Of a stretch of DNA of 64,000 nucleotides, positions 38,701 to 50,040 are shown piece by piece. Where the stretch lies: positions 193,817 through 257,816 of the forward strand of contig DF237006.1 in assembly GCA_000708835.1 (NCBI GenBank), in the 5' to 3' direction. The notes beneath the pieces were generated by a model, which was given only the letters and a program-made list of their open reading frames with translations, made no database searches and was not told the DNA's origin. Source of the DNA: Klebsormidium nitens (lineage: Eukaryota > Streptophyta > Klebsormidiophyceae > Klebsormidiales > Klebsormidiaceae). The translations under genes and the position numbers were made by a program. Position 1 is the stretch's first letter. Every line of letters starts with the position of its first letter.

Positions 38701-39618
38701 GCAGTGCTTTGGGATCAGCTTATTGATCTCAGTGCTTGAAGGTGGCTCGTGTGTGCAACAGTATGGCTTTCGAGATCAGCATTCACAAAGTCAGATTGTG
38801 CCAAAGCTTGGCAGCTGCTTGTGTCGAGCGACCCTATCGAGGACAGCCTCACATCCAGCCGTCTCTTTTCTCTCTCTTGATTAGTGAATAGTATAACATC
38901 CTGCAAACATACGGAAAACGAATCACAGACAGGAATGTACAGCAGGACCTTAAGAATGCAGGCAACTTGTTATAGCCTATTGCTTTGCAAAGCTGTTTTA
39001 AGACTTTCTGAAGATGCGTAACATAGTAACTTATACATGGATTGTTGCATGAGAAATTATTGGACAGATTTGAGTACCAATTGTTTGAAGCGGCTTGCCA
39101 AATGCTGGGCGTTCCAAATGTTGGGCGCTCATTCAAGGCGCCACATCTTAGTAGGGGGAAGCAGATGCACCACCATCAATCGGAGTCGGACAATTGCCGC
39201 ATGTCTCCTAAAACAATCATGCTGGGCGCGCGCAGAGAGAAATCCTTTGCACCACCAGCTGCCAGCCTTTCTATCCTCTGCAGGCGCTTAGATGCTTGCT
39301 CAGAAGTTGCAGTCTTCTAGATTCCCTCGGTTGCAATCATCAGCAAAAGAGCCACATAAATGGACCAATAGCTGCCATTGCATTCAGCATTCTCACCTGC
39401 AGCACTCGGATCCCGTCCAGCTGCTTGTTTGTTGCTCGATTCACGTCATCGGGAAGACTAGCCGCTCCCACCTCTCTCAGGTCCGCGTCTTTCAGCGCCA
39501 ACTGAACCGCTCCCAGCTGGGGTGTTCCTCCCACAGACATGTCGTTGACAATGTGTGCGAGGCTCTCCTCGCGGAGGTGCCAGCCTTCCTGCTTCAGAGC
39601 TGCCGCAAGCGTCGCCAT
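35776..39618 (-). CDS. RMI1/TDRD3-like protein: OB fold plus long RGG-rich disordered region
   Basis: RMI1 and TDRD3 proteins bind topoisomerase 3 through an N-terminal OB fold; TDRD3-type members also act in mRNP or transcription complexes. Exons on the minus strand: 39618-39397, 38637-38473, 37775-36296, 35927-35776, giving 672 residues in frame. Residues 1-170 carry the fold: LLRVRLTDGHVTATAIEY, LPPGTK, then ISGVILLAVKNVRVLGG. The rest is low complexity, rich in Gly, Ser, Arg and Pro, with two RG clusters (RGGRGRGRGRGGRRRR and a C-terminal RGRGRG run). Between them lies a short helical segment, DEELARRMQEQFDLEE. No Tudor domain was recognised. Intron 2 uses a GC donor (AAAG/GCAAGC). A second ATG at 39669 would add 17 residues. 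The OB-fold family is likely; the choice between RMI1 and TDRD3 is open. Confidence 0.78.
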
Positions 39619-40133
39619 TGCATGCGCTGCTCGAAGTTGGCCGAGTGACGCGAAGTGACTAGTGCTCAAGACTGAGCCTGCTTGTCAGGACTCAGGATGC
39701 AGTGCGCGGAGCGCGCGCTGCGGCATTTCCCGGCGCAGCCCGGCCGCGAATCGTCGTTGACATATGGCGACGCGGGACCGGCATTTTGTGCAGGTTTGAG
39801 AAGCTGGTTAATAACTTTTTGGGGTATCAAAGCGTCGTAACCACTGGCCTAACCTGATGGCCCGCTTGGAGCCCGGTCGCCGCGCGCCCGTTGGCCAGGG
39901 TTTGAAGAGTGCACGGCTCAGCTGCATTGCAACGCTGAGTCGGCTTGGCCACCGTTGCTGGAATGTTTATAGCGCTGGCTTCTGACCAGAATCTTTCATT
40001 CTCTTGCAAGCAATTGCAGAGGATACCAGCTCTTAGCGCTTTCTGCGCCCTTGCGATTCAGCATTCCAGCGATCAGCGATTATCGCGACCTTGCTCTCAG
40101 CGATCAGCGTTCGCCAGCGCGTGGCTAGCAGCC
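39619..40133. promoter_or_regulatory. Divergent promoter region, TDRD3-like gene / kinase B
   Basis: From about 39718 this sequence is duplicated upstream of kinase C (from about 45400): GCGCAGCCCGGCCGCGA, GGCGACGCGGGACCGGCATT and GTTTGAGAAGCTGGTTAA recur in the same order. The last 120 bases are also recognisable upstream of kinase A, which marks them as the kinase 5' leader or core promoter. Confidence 0.6.
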
Positions 40134-43100
40134 ATGGCGGGCGTCCTTGGGCTTCTGGAGGCCTTGTGCCTGAGGACATATGATATTGCGCACGGCGCGG
40201 TCTCTGGAGCGCTGGACCCCTTCTGCAGCAGCTTGGAGAAGCTCACATTTGATGAGCTGCTGTATGAGGTCGGGCGGGGTGCGCTGGTGGGTGCGCTGGA
40301 GGGGCTCCTCGGAGAGGAGGAGGGGCTTGTGGCTGTGGGTGGGGAGGGAGTGGTGGAGTTTTTGGGGGAGGGAGAGGAGGGAGAGGAGAGGGGGGTGGAG
40401 GAGGAGGATGGCGAGGAGGGGATGGTCTTTGTTGGGGGGGAGGAGGAGGTGGAGGACCTTTTGGAGGAGAGAGAGAGGGAGGAGGAGATGGGGCGGGCCG
40501 AGGAGGAGAGCCCGGAGGAGAGCGGCAGCGTGTTTGAGGCGGATGCCGACCAGCGGGTGAGTTGTAAATGTGATTGCAAACCTCTTATTCATGCCGCAGT
40601 GTTCTGATTTTCCACTGGCAGGAATGACTGCTAAAGTGTTTGTTCTGACAACTTCTGCCAATGATTCTCTCGAACATTACACAGCTTTCGTTCAACTTTG
40701 CAACCGAAAGTGCACATGGTATTCACAACATTATCAGCTTGGACTGCTGCCATTTTGCAACCACTTCGTGCCCTGAATGTTCTTTCTATGTTGGTGGTTT
40801 TTGTAGCAGCTTTCGGTTCAACAACAGCTTTGCAAACTGAATTTTTTTAGTTCAACAATGTTGTGTTTTTGCCCGGAAAGGGAAGCACTTTTTCCTTTGC
40901 GGCGCAGCGAATCATACGTCCTAAAGTCTGCCTGAACAAGATCAAGTAACCTGTTTAAGTACTTAGGTTATCTTTCAATTTGTTGGCTACATTTCAGCTG
41001 TTGAAATCTTTGACGATGGACTCAGAGTTGCAGGTGTGTTACCAACTTGAACAAAGTCGCTTGGTGTATTTATGGCACAAGTGTTCTACATTCTCAAACT
41101 TCCTCACCCCATTCTTTCGCAGGCGGCATCCTCGCCAGCCCTCGCAGAGGCAGCTAACTCCGCCTCCGCTGTCTCTCTGGCCCCACTCATCCCCGAGCAT
41201 ACCCATGGCGACGGCCAGAGGGACAGCGGCAGGGCAGAGGAGGCGCCCCTCGAGGTGTCCCTCCCAGACGAGCGACTCTTTAGTGGGGATGCCTTCGCAG
41301 TCGATCAGATCCCAGCAGGGTTCGGTGACATTTTCTCTGACCCCGCTTTCAGCATTAGCCGCGCCCTCTCTCATAGTCAGCTCCCGCTCCCCGTCGCCCC
41401 CCGCCGCTTTTCGCTCCCGCCCACTCTAGCTCCTCAGGATTCTCCAGTAGATGAGCTGTCCTGGACTGAGGATAGTGTGCTCCCCCCCATTGAGTGGGAA
41501 GCAGTTTTGGCAGAGCGGGATGCAGCCGTCAGCTCTCTCATGACAGCGGTCAGTGAGAGCAGAGAGCGGCGCATTGTCATCCTGGACGGGGAGGAGGACA
41601 TGTGGCGGACGGCGCTGCTGAGGGAGTGGACGCAGGTAGGGTTACTTACCGTGCCTGCTTCGGGTTTCCTGCTTCCACAAGCTTGTTGTTTTGTTCAGTA
41701 CATGCAAAGGCTCGTTGTCTTGTTCCTTACTGGGCTAGGATGTAACGCCTGACCACACCTGAGCAGCAAGTATTCTGCATTTTCTTGTTACGGCGGCTGT
41801 GAATTAGATTAACATCGGCACTTTCATGCCTTGTAAGATTATACCTCGTGGAAATTATACCTTGTAGATTGTATTCTGACCCTTGTCTTGCATCTCTACA
41901 GGGCGAGCCTCGCACATTGAGCACCACCAGTTCTGCACCCGCTACGATCGTCGGCCCCGGCGAGGAGGCCTCTCTGGCCGATGCTGAGGACGCGGAGGCG
42001 GTGCCCTTGTTCCAGGAGGTCATTCCCCTGTGTTTGCTGGGGCGGGTGAGCAGCCGCTTCGCTATGCACCTTTTATTTTAGATTTCAAAAGATCAAAAGA
42101 TTTCTGTGTCGAAAATGTGAACAAGCACTTGAACTTTCTTCATAGATGCCCTGTACATGACACTGCAGTGCGAGAGTGAGCTCTGGAGTGGATAGATGTT
42201 ACGGACTTCTTTCTCCCCTCTCAGGATCATTTCAGCAGTGCCTCAAGTCCTCCGTCTATTCGAACCAACCCATAGCGGTTCGTGCGAGTAAGCCGAAAGT
42301 TCTGAACTTGCCTTTCTGCGCGTATTTGCAGGGTGGTCAGGGTGACGTTTACCACGCGGCGTGCTTCGACGCTGACGGCAACTACTTCCCGGCCGCGGTC
42401 AAGCGCGCCAGGCCGAACCCCGAGACGGACACTACGGAGGAGCAGCTGCGCGAGGTAAGCCAGAATACCGAGCGGGGTTGCAATGCATCCTAAGCCTATG
42501 ACATTGATTCCAAAAAATTGCTTCTGGAAACCTGCCGGAGCCATCGCCAGATCGTGTTGGGGCTTGTGACTTGGTCTGCAGAATCCACATCCTAGGATCT
42601 TATCAGAATCGCTAATCAGGCCCCTTACAAAGTAGCAACATCAGGAAGACTCCTCGATATTATTGGAAATGCTATGAAATATCCTGAAGTACTTTCCTCT
42701 CCTCCTCCGCAGCTGAGCAGCCTGGTCGCCTGCCGCGGCTGCGCCAACGTGCTCCAGGCCCTCGGCTACTTCATCTTCGAGGATGGAGAGCTGGGCATTG
42801 TCTTGGAGCTGGCAGAAGCGCCCCCCTCGTGGGCGAAGCACGGGGCTACCGTGCAGCACACCCCCCCGGAGCTGCTGCGAATAGCGAGGTACTGTTACCA
42901 AGGGGCAGCGGGGCTGGCGGCCATGCACAGCCGGCAGATGCTTCACACGTGAGTGATACTTCTGTCCTTTTAAGTCAGTGCTTGCGGGGTGAATGAGTCT
43001 GGGCGGAGTGTCCCAAGTCAGAGTGGGGAAAGGCATGTCGTGCGCTCAGAATGTTGCATAGAGGCAAGAAGTGAGGAGCCGACGTTTTCTGGAGAGAAGT

Positions 43101-44389
43101 TTCGCCAAAATGCTCGTACTGCCATTCTTTGTGCCTGCACGCTCGATGTTTTTCTTACTGCAGTTCGATTGTGTTGAACGGTGGTTGGACGTCCATAGCT
43201 TCTTCTTTGCGCAACACTAAATCATCTTATGTAAAGAGCCTGACACTTTGCCCCCTCTTTGCAGCGACGTGAAGCCCGAGAACTTCCTCGTTTCCGGGGA
43301 AGTGGCCAAGCTGGCCGACCTCGGCTTCGCAGTCCGTGTCGACAGGGCCGCTGAGATGGGGGCGGTAAGAAACGCCCCCTCGCATTTCCTTGGTTTGTAA
43401 TCGCAGTTGCTTGTATTCCACAAATCACTGTCTGGTTCTTATCCATGCTTCTTCGGTGTCGGTTTCTCTACCTCAAGGGGTTAGGAGCCTGCAATTGTTT
43501 GTTTCGCGGGTCAATGAACCAGCCATTCCGGCAAAGATTTCTGCTTGTCTGCGTGAGAGAGCTCTTCCGCCAACTTCTGCGCTAACTCTTTGAAACCGGT
43601 GCGTCAGAGCCTTGACGAACCCTGCTGTTAACCCGTTTCTCACAGTGCTAACCCCCCGAAACCGGTGCGTCAAATCCTTAACTAACCCTGCTGTTAACCC
43701 GTGTTCTCCAGTGCGGCACCCCGGGTTACATCGCGCCCGAGGTGTACGTGGACGACCAGCACAGCAAGGCGTCCGACGTCTTTGCGATGGGGGTGACCGT
43801 TTGGGCCCTCATCACCGGAGACCGCCCCTCCGATTACTTCAGGAGCAGACAGGTACGTGCATGGCGGCTCCTCGCAACCAATCTTCTGATGCAAACTTTT
43901 TCTTGTTGAAACGGTTTGCCTTCGTATGATGAACTCGAGCGAAATCGAGGGCTGGGTCGGACTGCAAGTGAAGCTGGTTCTGGCTTTGACTAGCCGGACA
44001 CTCCAAACCTTGCTGATGTCTTCGCATGGATCGCACATGGCAGACGTCGAAAGTGCTCGACCAACAATCATTAGGATATCACCCTCGCTGCGCGTTCACC
44101 TGATACGTGCTGCTTAAAACGTTCCGCAATGCTAGGACAGTTTTTTATGAAAATGCAGCCTCCTCAACGTGTGTTTCTCTCCCTTCAGGAGTGCATCGAC
44201 TGGTATGTCGCGGGCGGCCGCCTCGACTGGCCCGACGAGGTGTACTCTTTCGGGGGGAACCTGGTAGACCTGGTGGAGGCCTGCTGGGACTCCCTCCCCG
44301 AGCGGCGGCCCTCCGCCCACGCGCTCATGAGGGCGCTGCTGCAAATCTCTCTAGAGCTGGAGGGGGCGAAGAAGGTTTGGGTGGGGTAG
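40134..44389 (+). CDS. Kinase B: protein kinase with hydrophobic N-terminus, acidic tract and conserved linker
   Basis: Exons 40134-40556, 41123-41635, 41902-42045, 42332-42454, 42713-42948, 43265-43364, 43712-43852, 44189-44389 join in frame to 626 residues. Order: a mainly hydrophobic segment, MAGVLGLLEALCLRTYDIAH; an acidic run (residues about 65-140, mostly Glu and Gly); a linker with LFSGDAFAVDQIPAGFGDIF; then the kinase domain from about residue 355. Kinase motifs: GRGGQGDVY loop (split by intron 3), AAVK lysine, TEEQLREL for the C-helix Glu, HTDVKPEN catalytic loop, DLG in place of DFG, GTPGYIAPEV, SDVFAMGVTIWALITG, and CWDSLPERRPSAHALM, a TKL-like end. Catalytic Asp, Asn and Lys are present, so activity is plausible. 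Substrate and role are unknown. A 36-base in-frame microexon at 40998-41033 is possible but not supported by copies A or C. Confidence 0.85.
43592..43723 (+). repeat. 66-base tandem duplication across the exon 7 acceptor of kinase B
   Basis: Two units, starting at 43592 and 43658, both begin GAAACCGGTGCGTCA, contain CCTGCTGTTAACCCGT and end in a CAG plus TGC that mimics the start of exon 7. Only the second keeps TGCGGCACCCC; the first reads TGCTAACCCCC, with an in-frame stop if used. Kinase C has a single unit. Confidence 0.85.
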
Positions 44390-45809
44390 AGGGGGGTGAC
44401 GGGGCAGGTTAGATCAGGACTTGCGGCGGTTAGTAGTCAAGCTACTAACTAGATAATCTGGCGGGGCACAAGTGGTGTAGAAAAGTGGGGAGCTTTGAGG
44501 GAGGGTCGGGTTAGAAAGTGTAACAGACGGAGATTCGGAACGATTTAAAACGGGTTGGGAAGGTAACTTGAGTCTTGTAGATAAACAATAGGAGGTAAGC
44601 GCGCGCGCATAGACTGTGTTTCGAAACTGGAATCATGTTCAGGGGGCGTAGTAAGGGTTGTGTTGCGAAATCGGCAGTTGGCTGCCGTCTGTTGAGGGGA
44701 TTGTTGTGAGGTGCGCGACACCGGATCTTCAACTGCAGAGAGCGGCCCCAACCGATAGAATATGTACTTGCGCAGTTTGTCGGTACAGAAAACCATTTAT
44801 ACAATCTGCTCGAAGAGCTTTTAGGAGACAGGAAATCACGACAACATAGGAACAAACACAAACAGGTGCAGTTGACGGGTCATGCAAGATTGCCTTGTCG
44901 AATCCTTAACGTAGCTTGATAGAGATATACTGCTAACTTAACAGCAAACATTCTTTATTCTTGAGTAGGTCGACTGCCGCCTGTGTTGAGTAAGTTGCAA
45001 CTGATTACTGTATAGGAATTGGACTCAGAGCATTCTTCGCAAAGAAAACTGGAGATTAAATTAAGAGCTAGCTAGCATATAGGACTGCTAATCATTTACG
45101 GGGCTTGCGCTCAACAACTTTTAGCTAAAGTTTGAGAGCTACAGCGGTATCTCAACTGTCCGACGAATTAACGAACATCTTATTTACGAACTGAGATTGT
45201 AGGCGCTCGCGATCGATCCGTCATACTAATTTATAGGCACCCCCATTTCAGCTACCAGGCACAAAGCGATTCACATGCGCATGAGGCGAATTATCGCTGA
45301 TTCAGATATCATTTGTAGATGGTCTATGCCTTCTAGCTAGCTTCTGTTCGGATGTTTTCTGGCTTCGTGTAGATTCAGTAGAATGATACGAGGCCCGCGC
45401 CGCGGCATTTTTCCAGCGCAGCCCGGCCGCGATTCGCCACGGACTCTTGGCGACGCGGGACCGGCATTTCGTGCGGGTTTGAGAAGCTGGTTAAACTCTT
45501 CTTAGGAACCTTCGGGTAATCAAAACGTCGTAACCAATCATAGCTCGTCGGCCCGCTTGGGGCCCGGTCGCCGCCGCGCCCGTCGCCCAGGGTTTGCAAA
45601 TTGTAGGGCATTCATTGCCTCGCTGAGTCGGCTTGGCCACGGTTGCTGATAGCCCTCGCATTTGAACAGATTCTTTCATTCTCTTGCAAGCAATTGCAGA
45701 GGATACCAGCTCTTGGCGCTTTTTGCGCCCTTTTGCGATCAGCGATATAGCGATTATTGCGCGCCCTTGCTCACTGCATTCAGCGTTCGCCAGCTCGTGG
45801 CTAGCAGCC
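44390..45809. other. Intergenic stretch between kinases B and C
   Basis: The first 100 bases match the 3' flank of kinase C and from about 45400 it matches the upstream region of kinase B. The unique part between (about 44700-45390) is AT-richer and shows no gene. Confidence 0.5.
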
Positions 45810-48800
45810 ATGGCGGGCGTGCTCGGGTTCCTGGAGGCGATGTGCCTCACAGCATTTGACGTCGCGCAGGGCGCTGTCTCTGGAGCGCTGGACCCCCTCT
45901 GCAGCAGCTGGGAGAAGCTCACACTTGATGAGCTGCTGTTTGAGGTAGGGAGAGGGGCGCTGATGGGAGCGCTGGGTGGTCTCCTTGGGGAGGAGGAGGG
46001 GTTTGAGGCATTCTCTGGGGAGGAGGGAGTGGTGGAGTTCTTGGGGGAGGGAGGGGAGGGAGAGGAGAAGGGAGGGGGAGGAGGAGGATGGGGAGGAGGG
46101 GACTGTCTTTGTTGGGGGAGAGGAGGGAGTGGAGGAGTTTCTGGAGGAGGGAGAGGAGAGGGAGGAGGAGATGGGGCGGGCCGAGGAGGAGAGCGGCAGC
46201 GTATCTATTGAGGAGGATGCCGACCAGCGGGTGAGTTGTGAATGTTGCAAGATTCCTACATTTGGGATCTGGAATTGCTCAACGCCCCACGTGCCAAAAA
46301 TTTTCTGGATTTCTCCAGGAGAAGACCTTGTCAGTTGCCAACTTCTTTTTGTTTGACAGTTTGTGAAAATGACTCTGCTCGGCGTCAAATAGCTTTTGTT
46401 CAGCTTCGGACACAGAGCTGCACTGAAAACTTGTAGATTGACCAGCTTGAAGTTTCTGATAATTTCTTACTCCATTTCGTGCACTGAATCCAGTCTTTTC
46501 TTGGTCGGTGGTGAAAGTTGGACAATGCCGCGTTCTCACCAGGATCAAACAATTGCTTATTTGCCGATCTGTATCCTGAAGCGGCTTGAACAAAACCTGA
46601 AGTAACCTGGAATTCCAGTGTCCATGTAGCCCACCGTCAACGACTTGGTATTAGCAAGTCTGCCCCATTTCAGCTGTAACCTCTCTGAATGAGAGCCTTA
46701 ACCTTGGAACAAAGTCACACAGTTAGATGTCAGCAGATTCCTTCATATTTCTCACATTTTCACCCCATCCTTCTTGCAGGCGGCATCCTTGCCAACCCTC
46801 GCAGAGGCGGCAGCCTCCCCCTCAGCTGTCCCTCTGGCCCCACGCGCCCCCGAGCACACCCACAATGACGGTCAGAGGGACAGCGGCAGGGCAGATGAGG
46901 CGCCCCTTGAGGTGTCCCTCCCGGACGAGCGACTCTTCAGTGGGGATGCCTTTGCGGTGGATCAGATCCCAGCAGGGTTTAGCGACATTTTCTCGGACCC
47001 TGCTTTTGACGCCAGCCGCGCCCCCCCTCATAGTCAGCTCCCGCCCGCTATCGTCCCCCTCCGCTACTCGCTCCCGCCCGCGCTAGTTCCCCAGGATCGC
47101 CTAGATGACCTGTCCTGGACTGAGGCTAGCGCACTTCCCCCCATAGTAGAGTTGGCAGAGAGGGAGGCCGAGCAGGACGCAGCCATCAGCTCTCTCATGC
47201 AGCGGTCAGTGAGAGCAGAGGGCCGTCCATCATTATCTTGGAGGGGGAGGAGGACGCCATGTGGCGGACGGCGCTGCTGAGGGACTGGACGCAGGTACAT
47301 TTGCTGCGCTTGCTTGCTTCTTCGTTCCCCTGCTCTTGCAGGCATGTTCATTTGCGCAAGCCTTGTTTCACTTGTTACAAACGATGCCTGACCAAAGTTC
47401 AGCAAAAATATTGTTCCATTTCCCTGAATACACCGGCTGTAGCGGCTGTTAACTGAACGAAGATCCTTAAAGCCAGGCCTTGCAAGAACGTAAGGTGAAT
47501 CTCACCCTTGTCGTGCTATTTACAGGGGGAGCCTTCCACATCGAGCGCCGTCGCGCCTGCCGCGCTCACGGCAGCCGGCCCTGGCGAGGACGCGGACTCG
47601 GTCCCCTTGTTTGAGAACGTTGTACTGTTGTGCCTGCTGGGGCGGGTAAGCGTTGCATACCGGTAATTTTGAATCTAATCCATGTCGGAAGGATGGGAAC
47701 AAGAGAGGTTTGTTCAGAATGCCTCATATGTCTCTGCAATGTTTCAGTGAGCTTTTCTGTAAGGAGCTGCTCCTTATGCAGAACGTCAAACTGGTTCGAG
47801 AAAGTGTTCTCATGCTGTTATTTTGCGCAACCTTCGTCCTTGTTTCGCTCAATTCAAAAGTCCTCCACTTCTTTCCCCAAGATGCTCGGCCCTCTTCGTT
47901 GTGACAGCGTATTGGTAAGTTTATGTCAGAGCAAGTTCTTAGATTGCTTCTGTGCGCATGTTTGCAGGGTGGCCAAGGGGACGTCTATCATGCGGCGTGC
48001 TTCAACGCGGCCGGCAACTACTTCCCGGCTGCCGTCAAGCGAGCCAGGCCGAACCCCTCCACGGACACCAGGGAGGAGCAGCTCCGAGAGGTGAGGCAAC
48101 CTTTTTGCAAGCGTCCCGCACTGCATCTCCTTGGATGTTGACTTCTTTTCCTTAGAAGCGTGTTAGAGATGCCGCCAAATCCCAAGGAGCTTCCAGCTTT
48201 CCAGTGCGCATGCCAGGATCTCGTCATAGCATGTCAATCAGGCCCCTTCCGTGCCAGTAGAAGAATCCAACATACCATTGGTAATCTGGTGAAGACAGCT
48301 GACCGAGTGTCTCTGTCTTTCCCTCCTCCGCAGCTGAGCAGCTTGGTCGCTTGCCGCGGTTGCGCCAACGTCCTCCAGGCCCTCCGCTACCACATATTCG
48401 ACGACGGGGAGCTGGGCCTGGTCTTGGAGCTGGCAGAAGCGCCCCCCTCGTGGGCGAAGCGCGGGGCTCCCGTGCAGCACACCCCCCCGGAGCTGCTGCG
48501 GGTGGCCAAGTACGCCTACCAGGGGGCGGCGGGACTGGCGGCCATGCACAGCCGGGACATGTTGCATACGTAAGAAAACCTCCGTTCTCTTTCTCAATGG
48601 CTGTGATTGTGACTTAGAAAGAAGTGGTGCAAACCAGAACGGGGTGAATAAGATTTCGAGACCCGCGCTCGGAATGTTGCATGAAGTTAGGAGATGCGGA
48701 GTCAACGTCTTCTGCACTGCCTCGTTTCTCTGTCTCACGCACGATTCCAGCTTTCTCTAAGCGCAGTCGCATTGTGTTGTATCCATTAGTTTCGACAAGA

Positions 48801-50040
48801 CGTCCACTGATTCTCCATGACGATTTCAGGACGTTTATTTTCAAAAGCCTGACGCTTGCCCCATCTCTGCAGTGACGTCAAGCCCGAGAACTTTCTGGTC
48901 TGTGGGGAAGTGGCCAAGCTGGCCGACCTGGGTTTCGCAGTCCGCGCCGACAGGGCCGATGAGATGGGGGCGGTAAGAAACGACCCCTCGCATGCTCTCC
49001 GTTTGTGATCGCACTTGCTTGTATCACACTTGAGAGTGTCTGGCTCTTAACCATGCTTGCTCGGTGTCGGTTTCTCTACATCAAGGGGTTAGCCTACCGC
49101 TGTTTGCTTTGCCAAATCAATCCACCAGCCATACCGGCAAAGGTTCCTGAATGTCTGCTGACGTCAGAAGAGCTCCTCTGTCAACTCCTGCGCTAATCCC
49201 TTGAAACCGGTGCGTCAAAGCTTTGACTAACCCTGCCTATAACCCGTTTCTCCAGTGCGGCACCCCGGGTTACATCGCCCCCGAGGTTTACGTGGACGAC
49301 CAGCACAGCAAGGCGTCCGACGTCTTTGCGATGGGGGTCACCATTTGGGCCCTCATCACCGGGGATCGCCCCTCCGATTACTTCACGAACAAACAGGTGC
49401 GTGCACGGTGTCTCTTTGCAAGCAGTCTTCTGATGCAAACGTTTTAGTGTTGATCCAATTTGCCTTCGAATGGTTAGATTGAGCAATCTCGGGGTCTGGT
49501 TCGGACTGCAAGCGAAGCTGGTTCTGGCTTTGATTAAACGGACGTTCTGAGTCTTGCTGATTCCTCCGCAGAGATCGTACATGGCAGACGTCGAAAGTGC
49601 TCGACCATCAGTTGCCCTCGCTGCTTCTTGACCTGATACGTGCTGCTAGTGAAATTCCGCAAAAGCTGGGACAGTTTCTAAGTAAATAAATGCAGCCTCC
49701 TGAATGTGTTTTCATCTCCCTCCAGGAATGTATCAGCTACTACGCCATGGGCGGCCGCCTCGACTGGCCCGACGAGATATCCCGTTTCGGGGGGGACCTG
49801 GTGGACCTGGTGGAGGCCTGCTGAAACCCCCTCCCCGAGCGGCGGCCCTCCGCCAACGCGCTCATGAGGGCGCTCCTCCAGATCTCTCTCGGGCTTGAGG
49901 CGGCGAAGAGGACCTGGGTGGGGTGAAGGGAGGTGGGGGCCCAGGTTAGGCCGAGAAGCTCGACGGTTTGTAGCGAAGCTACCGACTAAACTAGACTGGT
50001 TGGGAGCAGTGGTGTAGAAAACGGGGGGGTGTTGAGGGAG
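45400..50040 (+). repeat. Segmental tandem duplication, right unit (kinase C)
   Basis: Second copy of the 39718-44495 block in the same orientation. Exon lengths are identical to B for exons 4 to 8, and introns are alignable but more diverged than exons. Confidence 0.8.
45810..49926 (+). pseudogene. Kinase C: tandem copy of kinase B with frameshifts and a premature stop
   Basis: Exons by homology: 45810-46230, 46780-47294, 47526-47645, 47968-48090, 48334-48569, 48873-48972, 49256-49396, 49726-49926. Exon 1 is 421 bases (B: 423) and leaves frame in the purine-rich acidic tract near 46065-46080; translation would stop at 46211, just before the donor. Exon 2 is 515 bases (B: 513) and loses a base in the Ser-rich end, where B reads SLMTAVSE. 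Exon 3 is 24 bases shorter, in frame. Exon 8 has TGA at 49822-49824 where B has the Trp codon of EACWD. Yet exons 4 to 7, the catalytic core, are fully open with the same HTDVKPEN and DLG motifs. Decay is therefore recent, or an internal start could still give a kinase-only protein lacking its last 34 residues. Sequencing errors in the G-rich tract are possible for the exon 1 lesion. Confidence 0.8.

Larger units (their letters stand above)
39718..44495 (+). repeat. Segmental tandem duplication, left unit (kinase B)
   Basis: Covers promoter, all eight exons, introns and 3' flank. The right unit is 45400-50040. Even the 3' flanks match (CAGGTTAG, AGTGGTGTAGAAAA), so a block of about 4.7 kb was copied, not a processed transcript. 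Borders are approximate, judged by eye. Confidence 0.8.

Noticed and set aside
38715-38906. Possible extra exon of the TDRD3-like gene starting DVILFTNQERE
   Set aside because: It has an acceptor, but exon 1 joins the exon at 38637 in phase with better family continuity, and no good donor follows.
40097-40661. 160- and 178-codon minus-strand frames
   Set aside because: Antisense to the acidic exon 1 of kinase B; Ser/Pro and Leu/Pro runs mirror the GAG/GGG codons.
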